Source: Paraclostridium tenue
GTDB lineage: Bacteria; Bacillota; Clostridia; Peptostreptococcales; Peptostreptococcaceae
Direction of reading: 5' to 3'
DNA: 64,000 nt
NCBI RefSeq assembly: GCF_015668515.1
Contig: NZ_JADPFO010000003.1
Location: 62,001-126,000, forward strand
Below the pieces are notes generated by a model that was not told where the DNA came from, made no database searches, and saw only the letters and a program-made list of their open reading frames with translations. Every line of letters begins with the position of its first letter. Positions within the stretch are counted from its first letter, which is position 1. The translations under genes were made by a program, and so were the position numbers. Below, in pieces: positions 1 to 9,499 of the stretch.

Positions 1-1
1 A

Positions 2-469
2 GAAGCTGTAAAGGATATAATAGTAAATGATATAAATCACTTCTTTAACCAATATGAAGATTTATATAAAGATATAAAAACTTTCTTAATATATCATACT
101 CACATATTATACAAGTATATTCAACAATTATTAGATCCAAAGATTGCTGAATATCTTAAAAATCAAAAAGAAGCTAGCGCTAAAAAGCAAGAAGAAGTAA
201 AAGAAATGATAGCTGAAGATGAATGCAAAGTATCAGCTTTACTTAAATCTCAAGTTGAAAGTGATATCTTAGAAAAATGTTTAGATTTCTGGAACACTTA
301 CAAATCAAATAATAATGAAATAAAAGGTTCTGAAAATGGATGGGCTGCAGCTGTGGAATATCATATTAAAAAAGAAAATGGACAAGCTGTAACTCAATCT
401 CAAATATCTAAAAAATACGATATAAGTCCAAGTACTTTAGGTAAGAGACATAAAGACTTAAAAATGTAG
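2..469 (+). CDS. Partial protein with C-terminal HTH-like segment
   Basis: The reading frame is open from the first base, so this is the 3' end of a gene starting outside the window (about 155 residues visible). The middle is a lysine/glutamate-rich helical linker (around KKQEEVKEM). The last 50 residues run from GWAAAVEYHIKK to SQISKKYDISPSTLGKRHKD, which has the look of a helix-turn-helix in which a partner selects a recognition helix. I do not recognise the family with certainty; similar tails occur on cyclin-like or SEC-C-associated proteins. An internal ATG at 206 lacks a convincing ribosome binding site, so the upstream extension is preferred. The next gene follows after 41 bases and may be co-transcribed. 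Confidence 0.6.
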   Translation, partial: EAVKDIIVNDINHFFNQYEDLYKDIKTFLIYHTHILYKYIQQLLDPKIAEYLKNQKEASAKKQEEVKEMIAEDECKVSALLKSQVESDILEKCLDFWNTYKSNNNEIKGSENGWAAAVEYHIKKENGQAVTQSQISKKYDISPSTLGKRHKDLKM

Positions 470-510
470 TATAAAACTTAATTTTAAAATATACAGAAAG
501 AGGTATACAC

Positions 511-888
511 ATGGGTCTTAATTTAGGAAAAGCAATTGCTGTATCAACAAGTTATATAAAATCTAATCCAGCAGTACCAGTATATAAGGGGGAGGAAACT
601 CCAGAAAACTTATATGCAGTAATATACCATATTGAGATAGGGTATAATGAAAAAAGTTTAGAAAAGGCAATGCAATACATAATAATAGATTATAAAGAGT
701 TTGAATTATGTGATAGTGCCAAGGCTGAGTTAGTGGATGTAGCTAAAAAATACTGTGAACAAAATGGTATAAAAGATGATGAGCAAACTCAAATAGCATT
801 ACTAGATAATGAAGAGGCAGAGAATTTCTTAGAAAAAGTATTTAACAACATGAAAGTTATAAGAGGGTTAATAACTCAAAGAGATTAA
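511..888 (+). CDS. Conserved hypothetical protein, 125 aa
   Basis: I do not recognise this protein. It has no signal peptide or membrane segment. It starts with a short hydrophobic stretch (MGLNLGKAIAVSTSYIK), followed by an acidic helical body rich in Glu and Asp, suggesting a soluble cytosolic protein. The start ATG has an AGAAAGAGG ribosome binding site 6-7 bases upstream. Base composition and codon use match the backbone. It lies 41 bases after the upstream HTH-like gene and is closed by a clear terminator at 915-944, so the two probably form one transcript. Confidence 0.55.
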   Translation: MGLNLGKAIAVSTSYIKSNPAVPVYKGEETPENLYAVIYHIEIGYNEKSLEKAMQYIIIDYKEFELCDSAKAELVDVAKKYCEQNGIKDDEQTQIALLDNEEAENFLEKVFNNMKVIRGLITQRD

Positions 889-914
889 GTAACAATAAAA
901 TTAGAATTTAACTA

Positions 915-944
915 TAAAGCTAGGCCCTATAAAGCCTAGCTTTT
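915..944 (+). terminator. Rho-independent terminator
   Basis: The hairpin arms AAGCTAGGC and GCCTAGCTT are separated by a short loop and followed by TTTTG. It closes the transcript of the gene ending at 888. Confidence 0.8.
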
Positions 945-982
945 GTTTTAAATAAAATTTTAATTATGAAAGGGACATAAAG

Positions 983-2587
983 ATGTTAAGAGTTTCTAAT
1001 ATAAAATTAGATATAAATGAAAACATAGACAATATAAAAAGCTTATTATTAAAGAAATTAAAAATAAGTGAAAAAGAGTTAGTAAGTTACAATATATACA
1101 AAGAATCTATAGATGCTAGAAAAAAAGGAAAGATAGATTTTGTTTACACTGTAGATGTTGAATTAAAAAATGAAAAAAATATATTAAAAAAATCAAGATT
1201 AAAAGATGTTGTTGAAGTTAAGCAAAATAAATATAAAGATATTAAAAGTGGCGATGAAAAGTTATGTAATAGACCAGTTATAGTAGGTAGTGGACCTGCT
1301 GGATTATTTGCATCTTTATTATTAGCTCAAAGAGGATATAATCCTATTTTATTAGAGAGAGGATTAGATGTAGATACAAGAACTGAAGATATAAGAAAGT
1401 TTTGGGAAGATGGTAAGTTTAATCCTAAATCAAATGTACAATTTGGTGAAGGTGGAGCAGGAACTTTTTCTGATGGAAAATTAACAACTAGAATAAAAGA
1501 TATTAGATGTAGAAAAGTTCTTGAGGAACTTGTAAACTTTGGTGCTCCAGAAGAAATATTGTATTCACATAAGCCGCATGTAGGAACTGATATATTAAAA
1601 GAAGTAGTCAAGAATATAAGAAAAGAAATAATTAGATTAGGTGGAGAAGTTAAATTTGACTCTAAAGTTACAGACATAAGTATAAATAATGAAAAAATAG
1701 AATCTATAACTATAAATGATAAAGAAATATTAAAAACAGAAGTAGTTATACTTGCTATAGGTCATAGTGCGAGAGATACTTATAAAATGCTTTATGAAAG
1801 AGGAGTTAAAGTTATTCAAAAACCTTTTGCAATAGGTGCTAGAATTGAACATCCTCAAAGCTTAATAAATAAATCTCAGTATAAAGAGTTTTATAATCAT
1901 CCTAGACTAGGTGCAGCTGATTATAGATTAGTTGAACATACTTCAAATGGAAGAACTATATATACGTTTTGTATGTGTCCAGGAGGTAGTGTGATAGCTT
2001 CTGCATCAGAAGAAGGACAAGTTGTTACAAATGGTATGAGTGAACATGCAAGGGATAAAGAAAATGCAAATAGTGCTGTATTAGTAAATGTTACTCCAGA
2101 AGATTTTGGCAGTGAACATCCATTAGCAGGTATTTACTTCCAAGAAAAATATGAAAAGTTAGCTTTTGAATGTGGTGGAAGAAATTATAAAGCTCCAATT
2201 CAATTAGTTGGAGACTTCCTAAATAATAGAGTAAGTACTAAGCTAGGAAGTGTAAATCCGTCATATAAGCCTGGATACAAATTTGTTGATTTAAGACAGT
2301 GTTTACCTGAATTTGTATGTGAAACTATGAAAGAAGGACTAATTTTATTAGATAATAAATTAAAAGGATTTGCTATGGAAGATGCAATTTTAACAGGAGT
2401 TGAAACAAGATCATCTGCACCTATAAGAATAGTTAGGGATGAGGAGACTTTAGAATCTGCTAACGTAAAAGGTCTTTATCCTAGTGGAGAAGGAGCAGGA
2501 TATGCAGGGGGAATAGTAACAGCGGCGGTAGATGGAATCAAGTGTGCTGAAAGGATAATTACGAAATATTCTGAAATAAATATTTAA
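983..2587 (+). CDS. NAD(P)/FAD-dependent dehydrogenase (COG2509-like flavoprotein)
   Basis: A 534-residue flavoprotein. Residues 1-90 form a small alpha/beta N-terminal domain. A Rossmann dinucleotide-binding motif follows, with GSGPAG at residues 102-107 and an acidic ERG end to the second strand. The C-terminus has the second FAD-contacting signature (YPSGEGAGYAGG, near residue 500). Length and architecture fit the uncharacterised FAD-dependent dehydrogenases widespread in Clostridia; the substrate is unknown. The ATG has a GAAAGGGAC ribosome binding site. The stop codon overlaps the first hexamer of the Pho-type array that controls the next gene, so the two genes are probably regulated separately. 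Confidence 0.8.
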   Translation: MLRVSNIKLDINENIDNIKSLLLKKLKISEKELVSYNIYKESIDARKKGKIDFVYTVDVELKNEKNILKKSRLKDVVEVKQNKYKDIKSGDEKLCNRPVIVGSGPAGLFASLLLAQRGYNPILLERGLDVDTRTEDIRKFWEDGKFNPKSNVQFGEGGAGTFSDGKLTTRIKDIRCRKVLEELVNFGAPEEILYSHKPHVGTDILKEVVKNIRKEIIRLGGEVKFDSKVTDISINNEKIESITINDKEILKTEVVILAIGHSARDTYKMLYERGVKVIQKPFAIGARIEHPQSLINKSQYKEFYNHPRLGAADYRLVEHTSNGRTIYTFCMCPGGSVIASASEEGQVVTNGMSEHARDKENANSAVLVNVTPEDFGSEHPLAGIYFQEKYEKLAFECGGRNYKAPIQLVGDFLNNRVSTKLGSVNPSYKPGYKFVDLRQCLPEFVCETMKEGLILLDNKLKGFAMEDAILTGVETRSSAPIRIVRDEETLESANVKGLYPSGEGAGYAGGIVTAAVDGIKCAERIITKYSEINI

Positions 2588-2666
2588 CACAAATTTAATA
2601 AAAATTTAATATATTTTTAATATTTAACACGAATTTAACAAAAATATGACGATAGTTTGATAAAAT
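2584..2666 (+). promoter_or_regulatory. Pho-box array and promoter of the Na/Pi cotransporter gene
   Basis: TTAACA/TTAATA hexamers start at 2584, 2595, 2606 and 2617, each exactly 11 bp apart. A second phased pair, TTAACA, starts at 2624 and 2635. This matches the known PhoP box of Bacillus (TTAACA-like repeats every 11 bp). A TAAAAT -10 element at 2661-2666 lies 20 bases after the last hexamer. The same geometry (TTAACA, 20 bases, -10) recurs upstream of pstS. Phosphate-starvation control is inferred. Confidence 0.75.
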
Positions 2667-2722
2667 GATTAAGGCAATATATTTAAAGACTAATATTATA
2701 AATATTCAAGGAGGAAATGAAA

Positions 2723-4345
2723 TTGGATATAGTAATTAGCCTTATGGGAGGGCTAGGTTTGTTCTTATATGGAATGAACTTAATGGCAGAAGGCCTAGAA
2801 AAATCAGCAGGCTCTAGACTTAAAAAGATAGTTGAGCTTCTTACTAGTAATATATTTATGGGTGTACTTGTAGGGGCATTTGTTACGGCCATTATACAAA
2901 GTAGTAGTGCGACTACTGTAATGGTAGTTGGATTTGTTAATGCAGGTATAATGAATTTAACACAAGCAATTGGAGTTATAATGGGTGCTAATATAGGAAC
3001 AACTGTAACAGCACAACTTGTATCATTTAATTTAGATGGAATGGCACCAGTTGCATTAGGAATTGGTATAATTTTATATTTATTTGCATCTAAGCCAAAG
3101 ACTAAGAATATAGCAGAAATACTTATAGGTTTTGGTATATTATTTACTGGTATGGATTTTATGAAGGAAGCAGTTGAACCTCTATCAAAATATCAAGGAT
3201 TCACAGATATGTTAGTAACTTTTGGAGATTATCCATTACTTGGACTTTTACTAGGATTTGGAATAACAGCTATAGTTCAAAGTTCAAGTGCATCTATGGG
3301 TATGCTTATAGCATTAGCATCTCAAGGTTTAATACCTTTAAGTGCAGGGTTACCTATACTATATGGACAAAATATAGGAACTTGTGTTACATCACTAATA
3401 TCAAGTGTTGGAGCATCTAGTAATGCAAAAAGAGCTGCAGTAATGCATTTAATTTTTAATGTTTTAGGAACAATAGTATTCTTATTAGTATTAAATAAAC
3501 CTGTGGTTAGTTTTGTAACTAGTATGAATCCAGGAGATGTAGCAAGACAAATAGCAAATACACATACATTATTTAATATAATATCAGTTATAATTTTATT
3601 ACCATTTACTAAATTTATAATAAAACTTGCAATAAAACTTGTTCCAGAAAAGCAAGGTGAAGATGATGATCATAAGGCTATAAAATACCTTGATGATAGA
3701 ATGGTTGAGACTCCATCTATAGCAGTTGCAAGTACATTAAAAGAAACTTTAAGAATGGGTAAAAAAGCTAAAGAAAGTTTAGATTATGCAATGCAAGGGA
3801 TTATGGAAAAATCTCAAGAAAAAATTGATAAATCATTTAAAAGAGAAAAGACTATAAATGAATTACAAAAAGGTATATTAAATTATTTATTAAAATTATC
3901 AAAAGCTAAATTAGATGATGATTCTAGAGATCTAATTGATTCACTATTCAATACAGTTAATGATATAGAAAGAATTGGAGATCATGCGGAAAACATCGCA
4001 GAGTTAGCTCAAGATATAATAGATGTTGATTTAAAATTATCAGAGCAAGGAAAAGAAGAAGTTAAAGAGTTATATAACAAAGTTATATCAACATATTCAT
4101 ATGCTCTTGAAGCTATGAAAAATAATGATTTAGATTTAGCTTATAGAGTTATAAAGATGGAAGAACAAGTTGATGCGATGGAAAAATCATGTAGAGCTAA
4201 TCATATGCATAGGTTAAATAACAATTTATGTAGCATCGATACTGGAATAATTTTCTTAGACTTAATATCTAATTTAGAAAGAGTTTCAGATCATGCTGTT
4301 AATATAGCTCAACAAGTCATAGCTAATAGAACAGATTCAAAATAA
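2723..4345 (+). CDS. Na+/phosphate cotransporter family protein with PhoU-like tail
   Basis: About 540 residues. The N-terminal ~320 residues are membrane segments arranged as two Na/Pi-cotransporter repeats, each with a QSSSA motif (near residues 61 and 188). The C-terminal ~210 residues are charged helices with PhoU-type signatures (ERIGDHAENIAE and ERVSDHAVNIAQ). The family moves phosphate with sodium, or is PhoU-regulated. The ATG at 2717 lies only 2 bases from AAGGAGG (2708-2714). The in-frame TTG at 2723 has an ideal 8-base spacing and is chosen here. The upstream Pho box ties it to the phosphate regulon with pst-phoU at 15-19 kb. A strong terminator follows. Confidence 0.88.
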   Translation: MDIVISLMGGLGLFLYGMNLMAEGLEKSAGSRLKKIVELLTSNIFMGVLVGAFVTAIIQSSSATTVMVVGFVNAGIMNLTQAIGVIMGANIGTTVTAQLVSFNLDGMAPVALGIGIILYLFASKPKTKNIAEILIGFGILFTGMDFMKEAVEPLSKYQGFTDMLVTFGDYPLLGLLLGFGITAIVQSSSASMGMLIALASQGLIPLSAGLPILYGQNIGTCVTSLISSVGASSNAKRAAVMHLIFNVLGTIVFLLVLNKPVVSFVTSMNPGDVARQIANTHTLFNIISVIILLPFTKFIIKLAIKLVPEKQGEDDDHKAIKYLDDRMVETPSIAVASTLKETLRMGKKAKESLDYAMQGIMEKSQEKIDKSFKREKTINELQKGILNYLLKLSKAKLDDDSRDLIDSLFNTVNDIERIGDHAENIAELAQDIIDVDLKLSEQGKEEVKELYNKVISTYSYALEAMKNNDLDLAYRVIKMEEQVDAMEKSCRANHMHRLNNNLCSIDTGIIFLDLISNLERVSDHAVNIAQQVIANRTDSK

Positions 4346-4358
4346 TATGATAAGTGAC

Positions 4359-4391
4359 AAAACTCCTGTATAAAAAATATACAGGAGTTTT
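4359..4391 (+). terminator. Rho-independent terminator
   Basis: Perfect 14-bp arms AAAACTCCTGTATA and TATACAGGAGTTTT end in a T run. Confidence 0.85.
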
Positions 4392-4467
4392 GTATATATA
4401 ATTATTTAAATGAAAATATTATAATTATATTATAAAAAATACTTACAATTAATTGGAAAAAGTTTTA

Positions 4468-4495
4468 TTGTTTGATATAATTTTTATTGTATAAT
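4468..4495 (+). promoter_or_regulatory. Promoter of pgi
   Basis: TTGTTT at 4468-4473, a 16-base spacer, then a perfect TATAAT at 4490-4495. The start codon at 4526 follows after 30 bases, leaving room for a short leader. Confidence 0.55.
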
Positions 4496-4525
4496 AAAAT
4501 TTTAACAATGAGGAAGGGATATACT

Positions 4526-5875
4526 ATGAAAAAGTTAAGTTTTGATTATAGCAATTCTATTGGTTTCTTTAATCAACAAGAAATCGATTGTATGAGTGAA
4601 TATGTAAAAGTTGCACATAACATGATACATAATAAAAGTGGGGAAGGTAACGATTTCTTAGGATGGGTCAATTTGCCTAATGATTATGATAAAGAAGAGT
4701 TTAGTAGAATTAAAGCTGCTGCTCAGAAAATAAAAAAAGATTCAGATGTATTATTAGTTATAGGTATAGGTGGGTCTTATCTAGGAGCGAGAGCTGCTAT
4801 AGAAATGTTAGGTCATTCTTTTAGAAATAACTTAGCTAAAGAAGATAGAAAATCTCCAGAAATATATTTTGTAGGTCAAAATATAAGTTCTACTTATATG
4901 CTTGATTTATTAGATGTTATAAAAGATAAAGATGTATCTATAAATGTTATATCAAAATCAGGAACTACTACAGAACCTGCTATAGCATTTAGAATATTTA
5001 AGGATTTCTTAGAAAAAAAATATGGAAAAGAAGAAGCTAGTAAAAGAATATATGCTACAACTGATGCTAAAAAAGGCGCATTAAGAATGTTAGCTGATGA
5101 AGAAGGATATGAAACATTTATAATACCTGATGATGTAGGTGGACGCTTCTCTGTGTTAACTCCAGTTGGATTATTACCAATAGCTGTAGCGGATATAGAC
5201 ATAGATGCTATTATGCAAGGTGCTAAAGATTCTATGGATGATTTTAATAATCCTAATTTATGTGAAAACTATAGCTACCAATATGCAGTAACTAGAAATA
5301 TACTTCATAGAAAAGGCAAAGATGTAGAATTAATGGTTAACTATGAACCAAGCTTACATTATGTTGGTGAATGGTGGAAACAATTATATGGAGAAAGTGA
5401 AGGAAAAGATAATAAAGGTATATATCCAGCTTCAGTAGATTTTTCAACAGACTTACATTCTATGGGACAATATATTCAAGAAGGAAAAAGAATATTATTT
5501 GAGACAGTTTTAAATGTTGAAGAACCTAGAAGAGAAATAACTATAAATGAAGAAAAAATAGATTTAGATGGATTAAATTATTTAGCTAATAAAACAGTAG
5601 ATTTTGTAAATAAAAAAGCATTTCAAGGAACTCTATTAGCACATACAGATGGGTCAGTTCCAAACTTAATAGTAAATATACCAAAATTAAATGAGTATAA
5701 CTTTGGATACTTAGTATATTTCTTTGAAAAAGCATGTGCTTTAAGTGGATATTTATTAGGTGTAAATCCATTTAACCAACCAGGAGTAGAAGCATACAAG
5801 AAAAACATGTTTGCACTTTTAGGTAAACCAGGATTTGAAAAAGAAAAAGAAGAGCTTGAAAAAAGATTAAAATAG
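4526..5875 (+). CDS. pgi: Glucose-6-phosphate isomerase
   Basis: Interconverts glucose 6-phosphate and fructose 6-phosphate in the cytosol (glycolysis). The protein is 449 residues, usual for the short Firmicutes form. Visible motifs are the sugar-phosphate-binding [14 protein letters not shown], the [10 protein letters not shown] loop, [14 protein letters not shown] and the C-terminal [12 protein letters not shown]. An ATG at 4487 would add 13 residues, but it overlaps the -10 element. The ATG at 4526 is preceded by GAGGAAGGG at good spacing and starts the conserved sequence. The gene is monocistronic, flanked by its own promoter and by a terminator at 5909-5944. Confidence 0.96.
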   Translation: MKKLSFDYSNSIGFFNQQEIDCMSEYVKVAHNMIHNKSGEGNDFLGWVNLPNDYDKEEFSRIKAAAQKIKKDSDVLLVIGIGGSYLGARAAIEMLGHSFRNNLAKEDRKSPEIYFVGQNISSTYMLDLLDVIKDKDVSINVISKSGTTTEPAIAFRIFKDFLEKKYGKEEASKRIYATTDAKKGALRMLADEEGYETFIIPDDVGGRFSVLTPVGLLPIAVADIDIDAIMQGAKDSMDDFNNPNLCENYSYQYAVTRNILHRKGKDVELMVNYEPSLHYVGEWWKQLYGESEGKDNKGIYPASVDFSTDLHSMGQYIQEGKRILFETVLNVEEPRREITINEEKIDLDGLNYLANKTVDFVNKKAFQGTLLAHTDGSVPNLIVNIPKLNEYNFGYLVYFFEKACALSGYLLGVNPFNQPGVEAYKKNMFALLGKPGFEKEKEELEKRLK

Positions 5876-5908
5876 TTAAGGTTTAATTAAGGATAGTATA
5901 ATATAATT

Positions 5909-5944
5909 AACACTATATAGAGTAATTCCTATATAGTGTTTTTA
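5909..5944 (+). terminator. Rho-independent terminator after pgi
   Basis: Perfect 12-bp arms AACACTATATAG and CTATATAGTGTT are followed by TTTTT. Confidence 0.85.
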
Positions 5945-6033
5945 TTTTAGGTATATTGAAGTAATAATTATCAAATAATATCATTAAAATTTGGGTATAA
6001 CTTAAAAAGAAATAAAAATCAGGAGGGAAGAAT

Positions 6034-7125
6034 ATGAGCGAAAATGGAAAGAAGACGAGCATAGCGCTGATTGTAATTGTGAGTATAATAAGTGCAATGA
6101 TCGGAAGTTTTATGACAGTATTTGTACTTGGAGATAGAATTGGAAAAGAACAAAGTGAAGCTAGTAAACAAAATATAGTTGTTAATGAAAGTGGTAAGAG
6201 TCAAAATGTATATCATGCGGTTACAGATAAAGCCATGCCTTCAGTAGTGGGAATAACTACAACTACTGTAGATACAAACAATATGTTTGCAATACCACAA
6301 GAATCACAAGGAGTAGGGACTGGATTTATTGTAGATTCAAAAGGATACATATTAACTAACTCACATGTTGTTTCAGATGGGAAAGCTTCTGATGTAAATG
6401 TATTATTTAATGATGGATCGACTACAAAAGGTAAGGTTTTATGGAACGACCCAACTATAGATTTAGCTATTGTAAAAGTAGATAAAACAGGACTTACTGC
6501 AGCTGATTTAGGAAATAGTGATAAGGTGAGAACTGGAGATATATCTATAGCTATTGGAAATCCTTTAGGATTAGAATTCCAAAAAAGTGTAACTCAAGGT
6601 ATAATAAGTGGACTTGATAGAAGCATTGATACAGGTAAAGGAACTAGTATGACAGGTCTTATACAAACTGATGCAAGTATAAATCCTGGAAATAGTGGAG
6701 GACCATTATTAAATGATAAAGGGCAAGTAATAGGAATAAATACAGCTAAAGCATCAGGGGCTGAAGGTTTAGGATTTGCAATTCCAATAAATACAGCAAA
6801 ACCTATAGTGGATCAAATAATAAAAGGTGGTAAATTTGAAAAAGTAACATTAGGAATTAAAGGAATAGATGTTCAAACATTTGAAGCTATGACTGGTACA
6901 GATTTAGAAGCAAATGAAGGTGTTTATGTAGCAGAAGTTTTAGATAATACACCAGCTCAAAAAGCTAAGATACAAGCAGGAGATGTTATAACTAAAGTAG
7001 GAGATACAAATATAACATCAATGAGTGATTTAAATAAAGCTTTATACAAATACTCTGTAGGAAATACTGCAAAAGTTTCAATAAATAGAGGTGGAAAAGA
7101 TATAAGTGTAAATGTTAAATTCTAA
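6034..7125 (+). CDS. htrA: HtrA/DegP-type trypsin-like serine protease with PDZ domain
   Basis: A membrane-anchored quality-control protease of 363 residues. A single N-terminal membrane segment (about residues 9-31) places the protease outside the membrane. The catalytic triad is visible as His111 (TNSHVV), Asp143 (DLAIVKV) and Ser221 (GNSGGP). A single PDZ domain occupies about residues 265-355 and would recognise C-termini of substrates. The ribosome binding site is CAGGAGGG. It stands alone between two terminators. The family degrades or refolds misfolded exported proteins; the specific substrate is not evident. Confidence 0.93.
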   Translation: MSENGKKTSIALIVIVSIISAMIGSFMTVFVLGDRIGKEQSEASKQNIVVNESGKSQNVYHAVTDKAMPSVVGITTTTVDTNNMFAIPQESQGVGTGFIVDSKGYILTNSHVVSDGKASDVNVLFNDGSTTKGKVLWNDPTIDLAIVKVDKTGLTAADLGNSDKVRTGDISIAIGNPLGLEFQKSVTQGIISGLDRSIDTGKGTSMTGLIQTDASINPGNSGGPLLNDKGQVIGINTAKASGAEGLGFAIPINTAKPIVDQIIKGGKFEKVTLGIKGIDVQTFEAMTGTDLEANEGVYVAEVLDNTPAQKAKIQAGDVITKVGDTNITSMSDLNKALYKYSVGNTAKVSINRGGKDISVNVKF

Positions 7126-7134
7126 TATTGACAT

Positions 7135-7167
7135 AAAAAAAAGATGGGAATTAATTCCCATCTTTTT
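7135..7167. terminator. Bidirectional terminator between htrA and feoB
   Basis: The arms AAGATGGGAATT and AATTCCCATCTT have a run of A on one side and of T on the other, serving both convergent genes. It touches the feoB stop codon. Confidence 0.85.
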
Positions 7168-9095
7168 TAGTCTGCAATTTTACTTTTGCTGCTAGGACAA
7201 GATCCTTGACTAGAACATCCTGAACAACCAGAGCATCCATTGCTTTTAGCTTTCATATTTTTATAAAGTATTATAAGTGCTGTAAGTACTATTATACCAC
7301 CTATAACTAATTCTAATAATGAAGATATAGATGAACCTTCAAATATTAATGAACCTACAATCTTAACTATGAAAGCAGCAACCCAAGCTACTGCAAATTG
7401 ATAAGTTGCAGATATAAACATCATTTTACTACCGTATTCTTTTCTCATTGTAGAAAGAGCTGCTATACATGGAGTGTATAATGCAGAGAATACTAGGAAA
7501 CCATAAGCAGTTACACTTGTAAATGATTGAGGTAAAGTAGTATTTAAATTACCGTAAACTATTTCCATTGTACTTATAACAACTTCTTTTGCGCTTATAC
7601 CAGTTAATATAGAAACTCCGGCTCTCCAATCACCAAATCCTAAAGGAGCAAATATAGGAGCTATTAAGTGACCTAATGAAGCTAAGAAACTTTCATTTAT
7701 ATTTTCAGTAAAACCTGAGAAATTAAATGATGATAATGCCCATATAACAACAGACATAGCAAACATTATTGTACAAACTTTTATTAAGAAACCTTTAGCT
7801 TTATTCCAAGTATTTTTAAGTAATGCATTAAGTGTTGGCATTTTATATTCTGGAAGTTCAAGAACAAAAGGCTCTATTTCAGTTTTATAAACTGTTTTAT
7901 TTAATACTAATGCTATTATTATAGCAACTACTATACCTAATAAATAAAGTGATGTAGTTACAATTGCTGCATTTTTACGGAAGAATATAGAAACAAATAA
8001 TGCATAAACTGGTAATTTAGCACCACAAGTCATAAGAGGTGCGATAAGTGCAGTTATTTTTCTATCTTTTTCACTTTCTAAAGTTCTAGTAGCCATAATT
8101 GCTGGAGAAGCACATCCAAGACCCATTATCATAGGTATAAAAGCTTTACCTGATAATCCAACTTTTTTCATAACATTATCCATTAAGAATGCTGTTCTAG
8201 CCATATAACCACTGTCTTCAAAGAATGACATACCTAAGAATAATACAAATATTAATGGGAAGAATGGTAATGCACCACCTAATCCACCTATTAATCCATC
8301 AACTATTAATGAATGGAACCAAGGGCTAGAACTTGCAAATAAAGCATCAGCAGGTGTAGCTATATAAGTATCTATTAACGTTTCTGTTAACTCTTGAAGC
8401 GGTCCACCTACCCAGTCAAAAGTAAACTTGAATAATATTAATAAAGCAGCTACGAATACAGGATAAGCTAATATAGGATGTAATATTATATTATCTATTT
8501 TGCTGCTTAATCTTTCTTTATTCTCAAATCCTGATTTCATAGATTTACTTAATATTTTTTCTATTTCTCTGTATGTGTTAATTTCATTTCCGAAATCTTT
8601 TTTGTAACTAAATTTAGATGATAAAGTTGATTTTATATCACTTTCTATATTTTCTAAGCCTTCTTTTTTCTTGGCTATTATAGGAATTACTTTAACCCCT
8701 AACTCTTTTTCTAATTTTTTTGCATCTATATGGATACCTTTAGCTTCTGCAACGTCAATCATATTAAGTAGTAATATAATTGGTTTATTGTATTGCATAA
8801 GTTGTGTAGTTAGATATAAGTTTCTATCTAAACTAGATGCATCAACGATGTTTAATATTAAATCTACATTTTCATTTTCTAAAAATTGCTTAGAAACTTT
8901 CTCTTCATTTGAGAATGTATCCATTGCATATATACCAGGAAGATCGACTATTTTTATATCTTCACTTATAAATCCTTCTTTTTTTTCGATAGTAACACCA
9001 GGCCAGTTTCCTACATATTGTTTAGAACCAGTAAGTAGGTTAAATACTGTTGTTTTACCTACATTTGGGTTACCAAATAATGCTACATTAATCAA
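7167..9095 (-). CDS. feoB: Ferrous iron transport protein B
   Basis: Imports Fe2+ across the cytoplasmic membrane. The protein is 642 residues. An N-terminal GTPase domain carries the P-loop GNPNVGKT at residues 8-15, DLPG (G3) and NMID (G4). It is followed by a helical spacer and a membrane domain with paired Gate motifs (around GLGCASPAIMATRTL). The C-terminus ends in a short cysteine-rich tail with repeated CSGC units, typical of small Firmicutes FeoB proteins and probably metal-binding. It is 12 bases downstream of feoA in the same operon. Its length is slightly shorter than proteobacterial FeoB. Confidence 0.96.
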   Translation of the reverse strand: MINVALFGNPNVGKTTVFNLLTGSKQYVGNWPGVTIEKKEGFISEDIKIVDLPGIYAMDTFSNEEKVSKQFLENENVDLILNIVDASSLDRNLYLTTQLMQYNKPIILLLNMIDVAEAKGIHIDAKKLEKELGVKVIPIIAKKKEGLENIESDIKSTLSSKFSYKKDFGNEINTYREIEKILSKSMKSGFENKERLSSKIDNIILHPILAYPVFVAALLILFKFTFDWVGGPLQELTETLIDTYIATPADALFASSSPWFHSLIVDGLIGGLGGALPFFPLIFVLFLGMSFFEDSGYMARTAFLMDNVMKKVGLSGKAFIPMIMGLGCASPAIMATRTLESEKDRKITALIAPLMTCGAKLPVYALFVSIFFRKNAAIVTTSLYLLGIVVAIIIALVLNKTVYKTEIEPFVLELPEYKMPTLNALLKNTWNKAKGFLIKVCTIMFAMSVVIWALSSFNFSGFTENINESFLASLGHLIAPIFAPLGFGDWRAGVSILTGISAKEVVISTMEIVYGNLNTTLPQSFTSVTAYGFLVFSALYTPCIAALSTMRKEYGSKMMFISATYQFAVAWVAAFIVKIVGSLIFEGSSISSLLELVIGGIIVLTALIILYKNMKAKSNGCSGCSGCSSQGSCPSSKSKIAD

Positions 9096-9107
9096 GGTAA
9101 TACCTCC

Positions 9108-9335
9108 TTATTTTAAGCTAATATTTTTTGCGTCACTTTTTCTTATTGCTAAATCAAAACCTCTAAAACGAACTAATATAGGATCTCCTAAAGGAGCTAT
9201 TTTTCTTACTTCTATTTCAGTTTCATTGGTACATCCAAGAGCTAATAATCTTTTCGCTAATTTTTCGTTTCCGTATATATTATCAATTATGCCTTTTTGG
9301 CCAACTTTTAAATCGTAAACAGTCATCATTAACAC
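9108..9335 (-). CDS. feoA: Ferrous iron transport protein A
   Basis: A 75-residue SH3-like cytosolic protein that partners FeoB. The conserved GxxxxLxxLGC stretch (NEKLAKRLLALGCTNETEIEV) and the terminal glycine/arginine-rich turn (VRFRGFDLAIRK) are typical. ATG codons lie at the start and two codons on; the AGGAGGTG ribosome binding site fits either. It is the first gene of feoAB and lies directly downstream of a dyad that resembles a Fur box. Confidence 0.93.
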   Translation of the reverse strand: MLMMTVYDLKVGQKGIIDNIYGNEKLAKRLLALGCTNETEIEVRKIAPLGDPILVRFRGFDLAIRKSDAKNISLK

Positions 9336-9342
9336 CTCCTAA

Positions 9343-9367
9343 TGAGTTTCATTCTCAATTAATTATA
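9343..9367 (-). promoter_or_regulatory. Putative Fur-type operator and -10 of feoAB
   Basis: The 15-bp dyad TGAGTTTCATTCTCA (9343-9357) resembles the 7-1-7 Fur consensus TGATAATNATTATCA at most outer positions. A minus-strand TATAAT (9362-9367) lies just upstream of it, so a bound repressor would cover the start site. No convincing -35 at standard spacing was found. Iron control is inferred. Confidence 0.5.
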
Positions 9368-9499
9368 CTATAAATATATCATTTAATGTTCAAAAAGTCA
9401 ATAAATAGTGAATTATTTAATAAAAAAATAAGTAATCTAATTATCTTATTATGTTAATATATAATTAAAACGTTTATCTCAAATTGGGGAGGGTTATTA

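Noticed and set aside
8671-9318. 215-residue plus-strand frame antisense to feoB/feoA
   Set aside because: It lies opposite two clearly real genes, has no ribosome binding site and no recognisable domain.
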